This document shows, piece by piece, positions 24,734 to 33,523 of a stretch of 64,000 nt of DNA (the first letter of the stretch is position 1; each line of letters begins with the position of its first letter). Both the position numbers and the translations under genes were made by a program. The notes under the pieces were generated by a model. The model did not search any database and had not been told where the DNA came from. It saw nothing but the letters and a program-made list of their open reading frames with translations. Source of the stretch: Lamprobacter modestohalophilus (GTDB taxonomy: Bacteria > Pseudomonadota > Gammaproteobacteria > Chromatiales > Chromatiaceae); assembly GCF_016583905.1 (NCBI RefSeq), contig NZ_NRRY01000002.1:124001-188000 (forward strand), in the 5' to 3' direction.

Positions 24734-25021
24734 ACCGCCAGGCAGCGGGGGCACCCGCTGCGCCGTATGCAGCAGGGTCAGGATCTGGACCTCATCGCCC
24801 TTGACCCGATAGACCGCGATGTAATGCCTGTGGAGCACCAGTTCCCGAGTCCCATAGATGCGGCCCGACTTGCCGAGTGGATGCTCAGCGAGAAGATCAA
24901 CCTTCTCACGCAATTCACGGACGAAGGATGTGGCTCGAGTCGGATTGTCTTGGGCGATATAGGCAGCGATCTCATCCAGCCGGCGCAACGCCCGACGCGT
25001 CCAGCGCAGCTTACGCGCCAT
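24722..25021 (-). CDS. parE: ParE/RelE-type toxin
   Basis: A 99-aa toxin of the ParE/RelE superfamily: LRWTRRALRRLDEIAAYIAQ, then ATSFVRELREKVDLLAEHP and GTRELVLHRHYIAVYRVKGD, with VQILTLLHTAQ at the end. ParE proteins poison DNA gyrase; RelE-like members cleave mRNA, and the sequence alone does not decide. The frame is complete. The start overlaps the antitoxin gene by 11 bp, as usual for parDE. Confidence 0.85.
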   Translation of the reverse strand: MARKLRWTRRALRRLDEIAAYIAQDNPTRATSFVRELREKVDLLAEHPLGKSGRIYGTRELVLHRHYIAVYRVKGDEVQILTLLHTAQRVPPLPGGSAS

Positions 25022-25271
25022 ACTTGGCGAACACCGCGTTCACCTCGGCGTCACTCGCGAACTCACCCTGGTCAGCCTCGGCCAGACCCGCTTCGATGTC
25101 TTCCACTTGCCAGCGTTGCGCCTCCAGATAGGTCGACAAGGCCTCGAGTGTGATAAAGCTCTTGGTGCGCGCCGTCGCCTGAGCCAGGGCTTCCAATTGC
25201 TGATAAACCCTCATCGGCACCCGCACATTGAGGGTCCGCGAGGGCGTATCTTGCTGAACTGTTGGCGACAT
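25011..25271 (-). CDS. parD: ParD-type ribbon-helix-helix antitoxin
   Basis: An 86-aa antitoxin with an N-terminal DNA-binding strand and helices (TLNVRVPMRVYQQLEALAQA... SFITLEALSTYLE) and an acidic toxin-binding tail (VEDIEAGLAEADQGEFASDAEV). ATG 25271 has a good AGGAAA ribosome-binding site. With parE it forms a complete module on the strand opposite to the surrounding genes, inserted between the second mazEF remnant and the pglX remnant. Confidence 0.83.
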   Translation of the reverse strand: MSPTVQQDTPSRTLNVRVPMRVYQQLEALAQATARTKSFITLEALSTYLEAQRWQVEDIEAGLAEADQGEFASDAEVNAVFAKYGA

Positions 25272-25367
25272 TGGCGTTTCCTGCGTTGACTGTGTTACAT
25301 CGTAGTTTGCGCAACATGGCGAGCGAGTCAAGACATGCAGATCACAAGCACCAAGGAGCACACCCCC

Positions 25368-25736
25368 ATGGACCCTCTCGCTAAACCCCTGCGCCCACAG
25401 CTCGAAGACGCCATCGTCAAGGCCCGCGACCTAGCCGAGCAGGCCGCCCAAGCCGCCCAAGCCGCGCTGCAGCATCTCGGGGTCGGCGACGCCGACGCGC
25501 CTCCGCACCTCACCGACAGCGAGCGCGCCCTGCGCCGACGCCTGCGCGCCCATGGCCGCGAACTCGGCGTGCTGCGTGCCAAGCCGAACATCAAATGGAC
25601 CAAGGACCGCGGCAAGGACGTCGAGAGCGCCCCCTGGTTCCCGGTCTTCAACAGCGAGCGCATCAACGATCATCATCTGACCCTGGTCGAGAAGCGCGCG
25701 GCGCGCGCTCAGCTCGCGGAGGGTGCGGTCAGGTGA
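25368..25736 (+). pseudogene. Head-to-tail remnant of a PglX/Eco57I-type BREX methyltransferase
   Basis: A 122-codon open frame that starts like large Eco57I/PglX methyltransferases (KPLRPQLEDAIVKARDLAEQ, then LTDSERALRRRLRAHGRELG) and ends like their C-terminus (KPNIKWTKDRGKDVESAPW... SERINDHHLTLVEKRAAR). The methyltransferase core, normally about 900 or more residues with the NPPY motif, is absent, yet the frame is kept across the junction. A ribosome-binding site AAGGAG precedes ATG 25368. I infer an in-frame internal deletion; the family call is from memory of the two ends. Confidence 0.6.
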
Positions 25737-26749
25737 TCTACGACACCCAAGAGGAACTGCTTGCCGCCATCGCTGCCGGCGAAGATACGCTGCTGGAACT
25801 CAAGGAAGTGGTCTTCAAGAGCGACCAGGTCCGGTTTGCCGGTGAGTCGGGGCGGGCGCCAAAGGTGATCGCCGAGGTCTTCGTATCGATGGCGAACACC
25901 AGGGGCGGACTGGTGGTGTTCGGTGTCGACGACCGGGGTGAGATCATCGAGCGGCGCTTTGGACGCCCGCTGGCCGATTCCGCGCTGTCCTACGAGCGAT
26001 TGCTCGGCAATCTGAAGCTTGCCGTGCAGGACGATGACGGCGCCTGGCGGCCGACCAATATCGGCCTGCTGCTGTTCTGCGACCGTCCCGATCAGCATCT
26101 GGGCGGCGCCTATGTGGACCTGGCCGTCTACGACCACCCGGTTGCCGATGGCAATACGCGGGATTCCAAGCGCGTCACGGGGACAGTGACCGAGCAGATC
26201 GAGTGGGTGCTGACCTACCTGCGCACCAGCCCGATGATCAGCGCCCTGTCCCGCAAGGACGCCCTGGGCCGCATCGACAAGCCCGCCTACAGCGAATTCG
26301 CGTTGCAGGAGGCGGTGGTCAACGCGCTGGCGCATCGCGATTACGAGATCACTGGCGCCTAGGGCATCCTCACCCTGTTCCCAGATCGGCTCGAGATCCG
26401 CAACCCCGGCGGGCTGCACAACAGCCTGACCGAAGAGAACCTCTACGCGGGCTGTCAGCCGGTGCGCCGCAATCAGATCCTGGCCGGTTTTCTGCGCGAC
26501 TACGAAAGCTCGGCCACCGGGCGCCGCGACATGGAGACCCGCGGCGAAGGCTTCCTGACCTTGGTCAGCAGAAGCCTCGCGCTCTCCGGACGCCGACCCG
26601 AGCTGGTCAACATGGGTGGCGCGGTCAAGCTGACGCTGTTTGCTGCGCGGCCGGATGCGACGGATGAGCTGCTCCGCTCACCGGCCAACGCTGAGCATCT
26701 CGCCCGATCCATTGCTCAGTACCAGCAGGGGAAGACCTCTGAAGACTGA
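25733..26749 (+). pseudogene. ATP-binding AlbA_2/RecG-like regulator with an amber codon
   Basis: Starts with GTG 25733 overlapping the stop of the pglX remnant. The frame encodes an AlbA_2-type N-terminal domain (ELKEVVFKSDQ... FVSMANTRGGLVVFGVDDRG) and a GHKL-like ATP-binding half (FALQEAVVNALAHRDYEI). A TAG at 26360-26362 interrupts it; after this the same frame continues with clear family sequence (LFPDRLEIRNPGGLHNSLTE) to 26749. A single CAG-to-TAG change would explain it. Total length 338 codons. It sits between pglX and pglZ, where BREX loci often carry accessory genes. Confidence 0.75.
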
Positions 26750-26779
26750 CAGGACAGCGCCGCTCGTCTTGCGGGTCAT

Positions 26780-27202
26780 TCACCCACTGCTCCAAGGATT
26801 GTGCAGGGCAACGCCGGTGCCAGCGAAGTCGCGGGTGTTGCGCGTGACGACCGTGAGACCTCGGATCAAAGCGGTTGCGGCGATCAAGGTATCGCGATCG
26901 GGGCGCGGGTCGGGAACCTGAAGCGCGGCGCAGCAACGGGCGATCTCGGTATCGACGGCGATGATCCGGCCGGCAAAGCCGTCGATGACTTGTCGCTCCA
27001 ACCAGGTGCGCAGCAAGGCGCCTTGGACTGGATCGCGACGCTCGCGAAGCCGTACGCCCAGTTCCAGCTCTAGCACTGTGATCACGCTGAGGAACTGCGC
27101 GTCGGCGGGCACGCCCGCAGCCCAGGTCAGCACGCCGGGATCGGCCTTGCCGGTGCGCGCCTTGCGCAGCTCGGACACCAGGTTGGTATCGAGCAGGTAC
27201 AT
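26780..27202 (-). CDS. vapC: VapC-type PIN-domain toxin
   Basis: A 140-aa PIN-domain ribonuclease. The acidic residues are visible in MYLLDTNLVSE (Asp5), VITVLELELG (Glu near 46), PDRDTLIAATAL (Asp near 104) and TRNTRDF. VapC/FitB toxins cleave tRNA or rRNA and are held inactive by the upstream antitoxin. The start overlaps the antitoxin stop by one base. The frame is complete. Confidence 0.88.
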   Translation of the reverse strand: MYLLDTNLVSELRKARTGKADPGVLTWAAGVPADAQFLSVITVLELELGVRLRERRDPVQGALLRTWLERQVIDGFAGRIIAVDTEIARCCAALQVPDPRPDRDTLIAATALIRGLTVVTRNTRDFAGTGVALHNPWSSG

Positions 27203-27459
27203 CAGTCCAGCTCGGCTGCAACAGCCAAGGGTCTGTCGAGCCGGGGCGGCTCGAAGTCGACGGCCTCAGCATCGGGCATGGCGAGCAGATCGACCAGGCT
27301 CTGGTCCGCGCCGCTCAAGCGCCGATAGTCCTCGATGCTGAGCAGGACATGCGAGGGCTGGCCGCGGTCGGTAATCATCACGGGACCGTTGCGAGCGGCT
27401 TTCTTCGCCTTACTGGTCTCCTGATTGAATTCGCGGCTGGTGAGGGTGGTGATGGTCAT
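27202..27459 (-). CDS. Phd/YefM-type antitoxin
   Basis: An 85-aa antitoxin: TLTSREFNQETSKAKKAARN, then PVMITDRGQPSHVLLSIEDY is the Phd/YefM DNA-binding domain, and the acidic C-terminal part (DLLAMPDAEAVDFEPP) binds the toxin. Pairing a Phd-type antitoxin with VapC is common. The module is on the - strand between the AlbA_2 gene and pglZ. Confidence 0.87.
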   Translation of the reverse strand: MTITTLTSREFNQETSKAKKAARNGPVMITDRGQPSHVLLSIEDYRRLSGADQSLVDLLAMPDAEAVDFEPPRLDRPLAVAAELD

Positions 27460-27590
27460 CTTGGCCCCGGATGGTTAATGTAGTAACGTGGCTAGTATAG
27501 CCCTTCTGCATCTGCTGACCCGGCGCATCAACGAGATCGAGATCTCTCCGCATGATCCAGAGCTCACCTAAGCGCCCCAGCGAGGCACCG

Positions 27591-30020
27591 ATGCCTGAAA
27601 CCGTCCTAGACCACTTGCTGAGCTCGCTACGCAACGCCGCGAACATCAGCCGCGCCGAGCAGGTGCGCCCGGCGGCGGTGCTTTGGACCGATCACGAGGG
27701 TCAATGGCAAGGAGTTGCCGAGCGGCTGCGGCCGTTGCTGCCCGAGCTGCTGATCCTCGGCGACTATGCGCCAGCGGAACGCCGCGGCCCGGCGATCTGG
27801 ATCAAGTGCATGTTGGCGCGCACGCTGGACGAGGCGGACTGGCCCGACCACGCGGTGCCGATCCTCTATCTGCCCGGCGTCTCGCGCACCGATCTGCGTG
27901 CCATCGAGAGCTGCCCGCGCGAGCTGCAGCCGCTCGCCGAGCTACAGTATCGGGGGCTGTTCTGGAGTCAGCTCAACGGCCGCGATTGGACGGTCAACGC
28001 CTTTCTCTCCAGCAGCCGTGGGCTGCTGAAACTGGATATCTCAGGCGATCAGGCGACCCAAGCGGCCATGCATCGGGCGCTGGATGTGGTGCTCGACACG
28101 CCCATTGCAGACCTTCAAGGCCGGCGGCTCGAGGCGTCGGATTTCGACGCCCTGCTCAGCGCTGACCCCATCCGCGATCTGTTGGCCTGGATGAACGACC
28201 CGGAGACAGCGGCCAAGGACTGGCAGGGCGCGCGCTGGGATGCCTTCCGCAGCCGCTGCAAGGCGGACTGGACGCTCGATCCGCAGGCCGACGGTGCGCT
28301 GGTCGCCGCGGAGCGGTTCAGCGAGGGGCAGCGGCAATGGGATGCGGTCTGGGAGCGGTATCGCAGCGGTTGGCGTTCCTTTCCGACACTGATCGAGCGG
28401 CTGCGGCAGGTCGCGCTGCCGCTGCATCGGGATCTCTTCACCGATCTTGGTCGCTACCCCAGGGCCAACGACGAGGCCGAAGACCAGCTCCGAGTCGATC
28501 TGCTGAAGCTGGCCGGCGTCCATCAAACGGAGGCCATCGCCAAGCTGAAGGCGTTGGAGAACGCGCACGGACCTCGCCGGCTCTGGTTGTGGGCGGAGAT
28601 GGGCCAGGCGCCCTTGGCCCGAGCGCTAGAGCCCTTGTCCCAATTGGTGGGGTTGATCGCTGAACCCTGTGGTGGGCAGCAGCTGCAGGATCTGGCCACT
28701 GCCTACCAACAGCGGTTTTGGCAGGTCGATGCGGCGGCCCGCCGCGCGCTCGCCTGTCTGGGAGCCGGGTCGCGGGTCAAGGCCGACACCGACGCCGTCA
28801 GCGCCGCGCTGCAAGCGGTCTATGTGCCCTGGCTGGACCAGACCAATCAGCACTTCCAGGATCTGGTGCGCAAGGACGGCTATCCGGGGTCGACGCTGGT
28901 CAAGGAGCCGGTCGGCACCTACCAGGCCGGCGGCGAGTGCTGGCTGTTCGTGGACGGGCTGCGCTATGACGTTGCCCAGGATCTCGCCAGCGTACTGACT
29001 GCCGATGCCTTGGAGGTGAAGATCGACAAGGCCTGGGCGCCAGTGCCCTCGGTGACCGCCTCGGGCAAGGTCGCCTGCTCGCCGCTGGCGCATCTGGCCA
29101 AGGGGCGGAGCACGGACCAGGATTTCGTGCCCAGTCACGCCACCCAAGACCGACCGCTGGACACGGACTTGCTACGCAAGTTGCTCAAGGAGCAGGGCTG
29201 GCAGGTGCTCGGCGGCAACGAGACCGGTGATCCGACGGGCCGCGCCTGGACCGAGTTCGGCGACCTCGACCACTATGGCCACGAACATGGTCTGCGGTTG
29301 GCCCGCGAGATACCGTCGATGTTGGACAGCATCCGGGAGCAGATCCGCTTCCTGATCGATGCCGGCTGGAAGCAGATCCGCATCGTCACCGATCATGGCT
29401 GGCTGCTGGTGCCGGGCAAAATGCCGAAGACGGCGCTGCCGAAGTTTCTGACCGCGACACGCTGGGGCCGATGCGCGGCGCTGACGGACAGCGCTCAACC
29501 GACGTCGCTGACGCTGACCTGGAGCTGGTGCCCGGATGTGCGCATCGCGATGGCACCGGGGATCAACAGCTTCATTGCCGGACAGGAGTACGCGCACGGC
29601 GGCTTGAGCCTGCAGGAGAGCCTGATCCCGGTGTTGCGGGTGACGCGGCCGAGGGGCGTTGCCGATGAGCCGTCGATCGAGATTCTGGAGGTCAAGTGGA
29701 CGCGGTTGCGCTGCGCCTGCGTCGTCAGGGCCTCCAGCGCTGGCGCGTCCGGCCAAGATGGCCTCGCCGCGCAAGGTCTGACGGCGCCGGGGCAGATGCC
29801 GCAGGCGCTGACACCAACGCAGGCATTGCGGGTCGATCTGCGGCGGAAGGTCAATGATCCGGCAACTAGCGTGGCCGGCGGTGGCAAGCCGTTGAAAGGC
29901 GGCAAGGCCTCGCTGGTGGTCGAAGACGATGAGCTGGAGGGCGAGGCGATCTCGCTGGTGGTGCTGGATGATCAGGGCCGGGCTGTGGCCAAGGCCGCAA
30001 CTGTGATCGGCGGAGACTGA
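27591..30020 (+). CDS. pglZ: PglZ type B, BREX phosphatase-like protein
   Basis: An 809-aa protein resembling the PglZ type B family of BREX phage defence. The alkaline-phosphatase-like metal site is visible as WLFVDGLRYDVAQDL in the centre, FGDLDHYGHEHG, and RIVTDHGWLLVPGK; the C-terminal HGGLSLQESLIPVL is also characteristic. The frame is complete, unlike brxC and pglX. PglZ is needed for both methylation and restriction in BREX; without PglX and BrxC it should not support either. ATG 27591 has a GAGG element; an ATG at 27552 would add 13 residues. brxL follows 23 bp downstream. Confidence 0.88.
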   Translation: MPETVLDHLLSSLRNAANISRAEQVRPAAVLWTDHEGQWQGVAERLRPLLPELLILGDYAPAERRGPAIWIKCMLARTLDEADWPDHAVPILYLPGVSRTDLRAIESCPRELQPLAELQYRGLFWSQLNGRDWTVNAFLSSSRGLLKLDISGDQATQAAMHRALDVVLDTPIADLQGRRLEASDFDALLSADPIRDLLAWMNDPETAAKDWQGARWDAFRSRCKADWTLDPQADGALVAAERFSEGQRQWDAVWERYRSGWRSFPTLIERLRQVALPLHRDLFTDLGRYPRANDEAEDQLRVDLLKLAGVHQTEAIAKLKALENAHGPRRLWLWAEMGQAPLARALEPLSQLVGLIAEPCGGQQLQDLATAYQQRFWQVDAAARRALACLGAGSRVKADTDAVSAALQAVYVPWLDQTNQHFQDLVRKDGYPGSTLVKEPVGTYQAGGECWLFVDGLRYDVAQDLASVLTADALEVKIDKAWAPVPSVTASGKVACSPLAHLAKGRSTDQDFVPSHATQDRPLDTDLLRKLLKEQGWQVLGGNETGDPTGRAWTEFGDLDHYGHEHGLRLAREIPSMLDSIREQIRFLIDAGWKQIRIVTDHGWLLVPGKMPKTALPKFLTATRWGRCAALTDSAQPTSLTLTWSWCPDVRIAMAPGINSFIAGQEYAHGGLSLQESLIPVLRVTRPRGVADEPSIEILEVKWTRLRCACVVRASSAGASGQDGLAAQGLTAPGQMPQALTPTQALRVDLRRKVNDPATSVAGGGKPLKGGKASLVVEDDELEGEAISLVVLDDQGRAVAKAATVIGGD

Positions 30021-30036
30021 GGTGATCGGAGGAGAC
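30003..30036. repeat. 15-bp duplication flanking the pglZ stop codon, carrying the brxL ribosome-binding site
   Basis: GTGATCGGCGGAGAC (30003-30017) and GTGATCGGAGGAGAC (30022-30036), one mismatch, separated by TGAG with the pglZ stop. The second copy supplies GGAGGAG about 10 bases before the brxL ATG; the mismatch (C to A) improves the match to a Shine-Dalgarno. Confidence 0.88.
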
Positions 30037-30043
30037 ACATCCC

Positions 30044-32089
30044 ATGCAGCTCGATGATCTCGACCGCAAGGCCGCTGAGCACTTCGAGGGCTATCTGGTG
30101 CGCAAGGATCTGGTGCGCCAATTCAGTCGCCAGTTCCCGGTGCCGACCTATGTGGTGGAGTTCCTGCTCGGGCGTTACTGCGCAACGACCGATGAAGAAG
30201 AGATCAACGAGGGGCTGGAGATCGTCCAGCGCCAGCTCGCCTCGCGCACCGTCAAGGCCGGGGAGCAGGAGTTGTTCAAGGCCCGCGCGCGGGAGGAGGG
30301 CAGCGTCAAGCTGATCGATCTGATCAGCGCGCGGCTGGATGCGAAGACGGATTCTTATCTTTCCAACCTGCCCAGCCTGCAACTGCGCGACGTGCGGATC
30401 GATCCGAAGCTGTTGCGCGAGCATGAACGCCTGCTCACCGGCGGCTTCTATGCTGAGGTGACGCTGGGCTACGACTCCTCGATTGCTCAGGAGGCCCATG
30501 GCCGTCCCTTCGGCATCGACAGCCTGCGTGCGATCCAGCTCTCCAAGCGCGATGTATTAGAGGTGCTGGCCAAGGCGCGGGAGGCCTTCACCACCGACGA
30601 GTGGAAGGCGTTGCTGCTGCGCAGCGTCGGGTTGGAGCCGGAGCAGCTCAGCGAGCGGGCCAAGGATGCGCTGCTGCTGCGTATGGTGCCGTTCGTCGAG
30701 CGCAACTACAACCTGGTGGAGCTGGGGCCGCGCGGCACCGGCAAGAGCCACCTCTTTCAGCAGGTCTCGCCTTACGCTCATCTGATCTCAGGCGGCAAGG
30801 CGACCGTCGCCAAGATGTTCGTCAACAACGCCAACGGTCAGCGCGGGCTGGTCTGTCAGTACGATGTGGTCTGCTTCGATGAGGTCTCGGGCGTGTCCTT
30901 CGATCAGAAGGACGGTGTCAACATCATGAAGGGCTATATGGAGTCCGGCGAGTTCAGCCGCGGCAAGGAGAGCATCCGGGCGGACGGCTCGATCGTCCTG
31001 GTCGGCAACTTCGAGGTGGATGTCGAGCATCAGCAGCGCATCGGTCATCTGTTCGGCCCGCTGCCGCCAGAGATGCGCGACGACACCGCGTTCATGGATC
31101 GCATCCATGCCTACCTGCCGGGCTGGGACCTGCCGAAGATGCAGCCGAGCCTGTTCACCGATCATTTCGGGCTGGTCAGCGATTTCCTCTCCGAGTGCTT
31201 GAGCCGGCTACGCATGGAGAGCCGGTTGCCGCAACTGCAGGGCAGGGTGCATCTGGGCGGCGCGCTCAGCGGCCGCGACATCAACGCAACCAACAAGACC
31301 GCGAGTGGCTTGCTGAAACTGCTCTACCCATCCGCTGACACGCAGGTCTCCGACGCAGATCTAGAGTGGGCCGTGCGCCTGGCGTTGCAGGTGCGACGGC
31401 GGGTCAAAGAGCAGCAGAAGCGGATTGGCTCGGCGGAGTTTCGCAACACCCACTTCAGCTATCTGCTCGGCGAGGAGGGTGTCGAGACCTTCGTCGCCAC
31501 GCCTGAGTTGTCGAGCGAAAACAGTATCGGTGCCGACCCGCTGGAGCCGGGTCAGGTCTGGACGCTGAGCCCCGGCGGCCTGGATGAGCATGCCGGTCTT
31601 TATCGCATCGAGGTCAGCGAGGGGCCAGGCAACGGGCTGCGCATCCTGAACAAGCCGACCCCGCCGGCGTTTCAGGAGTCGGTGCGCTACGCGCAGCAGA
31701 ACCTCTACGCCCGCGCGGCACAACTCGTCGGCGATCGCGATCCCAGGGCGCACGAGTTCTCGGTCCAACTCCGCGTCTTCGATGCCGCCAAGACCGGCAG
31801 CCAGGTCGGTGTCGGTGTGTTGATCGCCTTGTGTAGCAGCCTGCTCAAGAAGCCCCTGCGCGGCGGCCTGGTCGTGATCGGCGGGATCAACCTCGGCGGC
31901 TCGATCGAGCCAATCCACAACGCGGTGACCCTAGTCGAGATCGCCGTCGAGAAAGGCGCCCAAGTGGTGCTGATGCCGGTGTCGAGCCGACGCCAACTCT
32001 TCGACCTCTCCGATGACATGGCGACGAAGGTCGATACCCAGTTTTATCAGGATGCACGCGACGCCCTGCTGAAGGCATTGGTCGAGTGA
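30044..32089 (+). CDS. brxL: BrxL, AAA+ / Lon-like BREX protein
   Basis: A 681-aa AAA+ protein matching BrxL. Walker A GPRGTGKS (residues 228-235), Walker B VVCFDEVSGV, sensor region SIVLVGNFEVDVE, and a C-terminal Lon-protease-like domain (KTGSQVGVGVLIALCSSLL; GLVVIGGINLGGSIEPIHNA). By eye the places of the Lon Ser-Lys dyad do not carry those residues, in line with BrxL acting as a DNA-binding ATPase rather than a protease. In type I BREX it is required for phage restriction. The frame is intact and coupled to pglZ. No pglX, brxC, brxA or brxB survive here. Confidence 0.9.
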   Translation: MQLDDLDRKAAEHFEGYLVRKDLVRQFSRQFPVPTYVVEFLLGRYCATTDEEEINEGLEIVQRQLASRTVKAGEQELFKARAREEGSVKLIDLISARLDAKTDSYLSNLPSLQLRDVRIDPKLLREHERLLTGGFYAEVTLGYDSSIAQEAHGRPFGIDSLRAIQLSKRDVLEVLAKAREAFTTDEWKALLLRSVGLEPEQLSERAKDALLLRMVPFVERNYNLVELGPRGTGKSHLFQQVSPYAHLISGGKATVAKMFVNNANGQRGLVCQYDVVCFDEVSGVSFDQKDGVNIMKGYMESGEFSRGKESIRADGSIVLVGNFEVDVEHQQRIGHLFGPLPPEMRDDTAFMDRIHAYLPGWDLPKMQPSLFTDHFGLVSDFLSECLSRLRMESRLPQLQGRVHLGGALSGRDINATNKTASGLLKLLYPSADTQVSDADLEWAVRLALQVRRRVKEQQKRIGSAEFRNTHFSYLLGEEGVETFVATPELSSENSIGADPLEPGQVWTLSPGGLDEHAGLYRIEVSEGPGNGLRILNKPTPPAFQESVRYAQQNLYARAAQLVGDRDPRAHEFSVQLRVFDAAKTGSQVGVGVLIALCSSLLKKPLRGGLVVIGGINLGGSIEPIHNAVTLVEIAVEKGAQVVLMPVSSRRQLFDLSDDMATKVDTQFYQDARDALLKALVE

Positions 32090-32140
32090 TTGCGTCATGC
32101 GCATTAGCGCCAAATGTCGATCACGGCGACTCACCGTTTA

Positions 32141-32194
32141 ACGTGAATCTCACGCGATTCATGTTCCGGGGTGGCGCCGCGCCATGAGCGTTAG
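32141..32194 (+). repeat. Dispersed two-hairpin repeat, copy A
   Basis: A 54-bp unit: hairpin TGAATC...GATTCA, then TTCCGGGG, then hairpin TGGCG-CCG-CGCCA and ATGAGCGTTAG. The same architecture occurs at 37349-37400 and twice at 61468-61580. It marks the right edge of the BREX island, 52 bp after the brxL stop. Confidence 0.75.
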
Positions 32195-32239
32195 GGCAAG
32201 GCTCTCTAGAGATCAGCCCTGAGGCTGGCGAGCCGTTCT

Positions 32240-33523
32240 TTACACCCTTCCCAAGGCCTCCAAGTCCCGATCGCGCATGCCGATCAGATAAAGGATGCCG
32301 TCCAGCCCGACGGTGGCGATGGAATGACGCGCCTGCTCCTTGACCAGCGGCTTGGCGTGGAAGGCGATGCCGAGGCCGGCGATCGAGAGCATCGGCAGGT
32401 CGTTGGCACCGTCGCCGACGGCGATGACCTGCTCCAGCCTGATACCTTCGCGGGCGGCGATCTCGCGCAGCAGCTCGGCTTTACGCTGGCCGTCGACGAT
32501 GCGGCCGGTGACGCGGCCGGTGAGTCGGCCATGCTCGAATTCGAGCTGATTGGCGTGGACGTCATCGATGCCGAGCCGGCGTTGCAGATGTTCGGCGAAG
32601 TAGGTGAAGCCGCCGGAGAGGATCGCGACCCGGTAGCCGAGCTGTTTCAAGGCGCCGATCAGGCGTTCGGCGCCATCGGTGATTGGTAGCCGCTCGGCGA
32701 TGCCGGCGAGGACCGATTCCGGCAGCCCCTCCAACAGCGCCATCCGGCGGCGGAAGCTCTCGCTGAAGTCGAGTTCGCCCTGCATGGCGCGCTCGGTGAT
32801 TGCGGCGACCTGGGGGCCGACACCGGCTGCGGTGGCGAGCTCGTCGATGACCTCGGTCTGGATCAGGGTCGAGTCCATGTCGAAGCAGACTAAGCGTCGG
32901 TTGCGGCGGAAGATGTCGTCTTCCTGGATGGCGATGTCCACATCGAGTTGGCTGCCAAGCTCGAGGAAGCTGGCGTGCAGCGTGCCGACATCGCCAACTG
33001 GTCCTTTGAGCCAGAGCTGCACGCAGGCCGGGCGCTGGGGTCTGTTGGCATTGGCGCTGACAGCGACGCCAATGTCGGTACGAGTAAGGTCGACAGCACC
33101 AGTAGTCCGGCGCGTGATCCGACCAGAGACCCTGGAGATCTGCTCAATGTTGAGTTGGTTCTGCGTCACGACAGCGGCGACCTGTGCGATCTGCGCCGCG
33201 CTGATCTCGCGGCCAAGAAGCGTCAGGATGTGGCGCGCCTGGCCCTGTTCAGCGACCCAGTCCTCATAGGCATCGGCGGCGACCGGGGTGAAGCGCACAT
33301 CGAGTCCGAGCTCATGGGCACTGAACAACAGCTCTTTGAACACCGGACAGCCGGCCGGCTCTTCCGGTAGCTCTACCAGGAGGCCGAGGGCCAGTGTGTT
33401 ATGGATCACCGACTGGCCGATGTCGAGCACGGTCACGTCGTAGCGCGCCAGCACCTGCGTCAGGGCCTTGGTGATGCCTGGCTTGTCACTCCCAGAGATG
33501 TCGATTTGAACGATTTCGCGCAT
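32240..33523 (-). CDS. serB: Phosphoserine phosphatase with two N-terminal ACT domains
   Basis: A 427-aa HAD phosphatase. Two ACT-like domains occupy about residues 1-190 (first: VQIDISGSDKPGITKALTQVL). The catalytic part begins with the nucleophile motif CFDMDSTLIQTEVIDELA, followed by VAILSGGFTYFAEHLQ, and ends with AVGDGANDLPMLSIAGLGIAFHAKPL. It makes L-serine from phosphoserine. ATG 33523 is chosen; an ATG 14 codons upstream has no homology. The gene is monocistronic between two repeats. Confidence 0.94.
   Translation of the reverse strand: MREIVQIDISGSDKPGITKALTQVLARYDVTVLDIGQSVIHNTLALGLLVELPEEPAGCPVFKELLFSAHELGLDVRFTPVAADAYEDWVAEQGQARHILTLLGREISAAQIAQVAAVVTQNQLNIEQISRVSGRITRRTTGAVDLTRTDIGVAVSANANRPQRPACVQLWLKGPVGDVGTLHASFLELGSQLDVDIAIQEDDIFRRNRRLVCFDMDSTLIQTEVIDELATAAGVGPQVAAITERAMQGELDFSESFRRRMALLEGLPESVLAGIAERLPITDGAERLIGALKQLGYRVAILSGGFTYFAEHLQRRLGIDDVHANQLEFEHGRLTGRVTGRIVDGQRKAELLREIAAREGIRLEQVIAVGDGANDLPMLSIAGLGIAFHAKPLVKEQARHSIATVGLDGILYLIGMRDRDLEALGRV

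Noticed and set aside
26360-26362. Possible programmed read-through or pyrrolysine at the TAG
   Set aside because: No pyrrolysine genes or context expected in this lineage; a simple nonsense mutation in a decaying locus is more likely.
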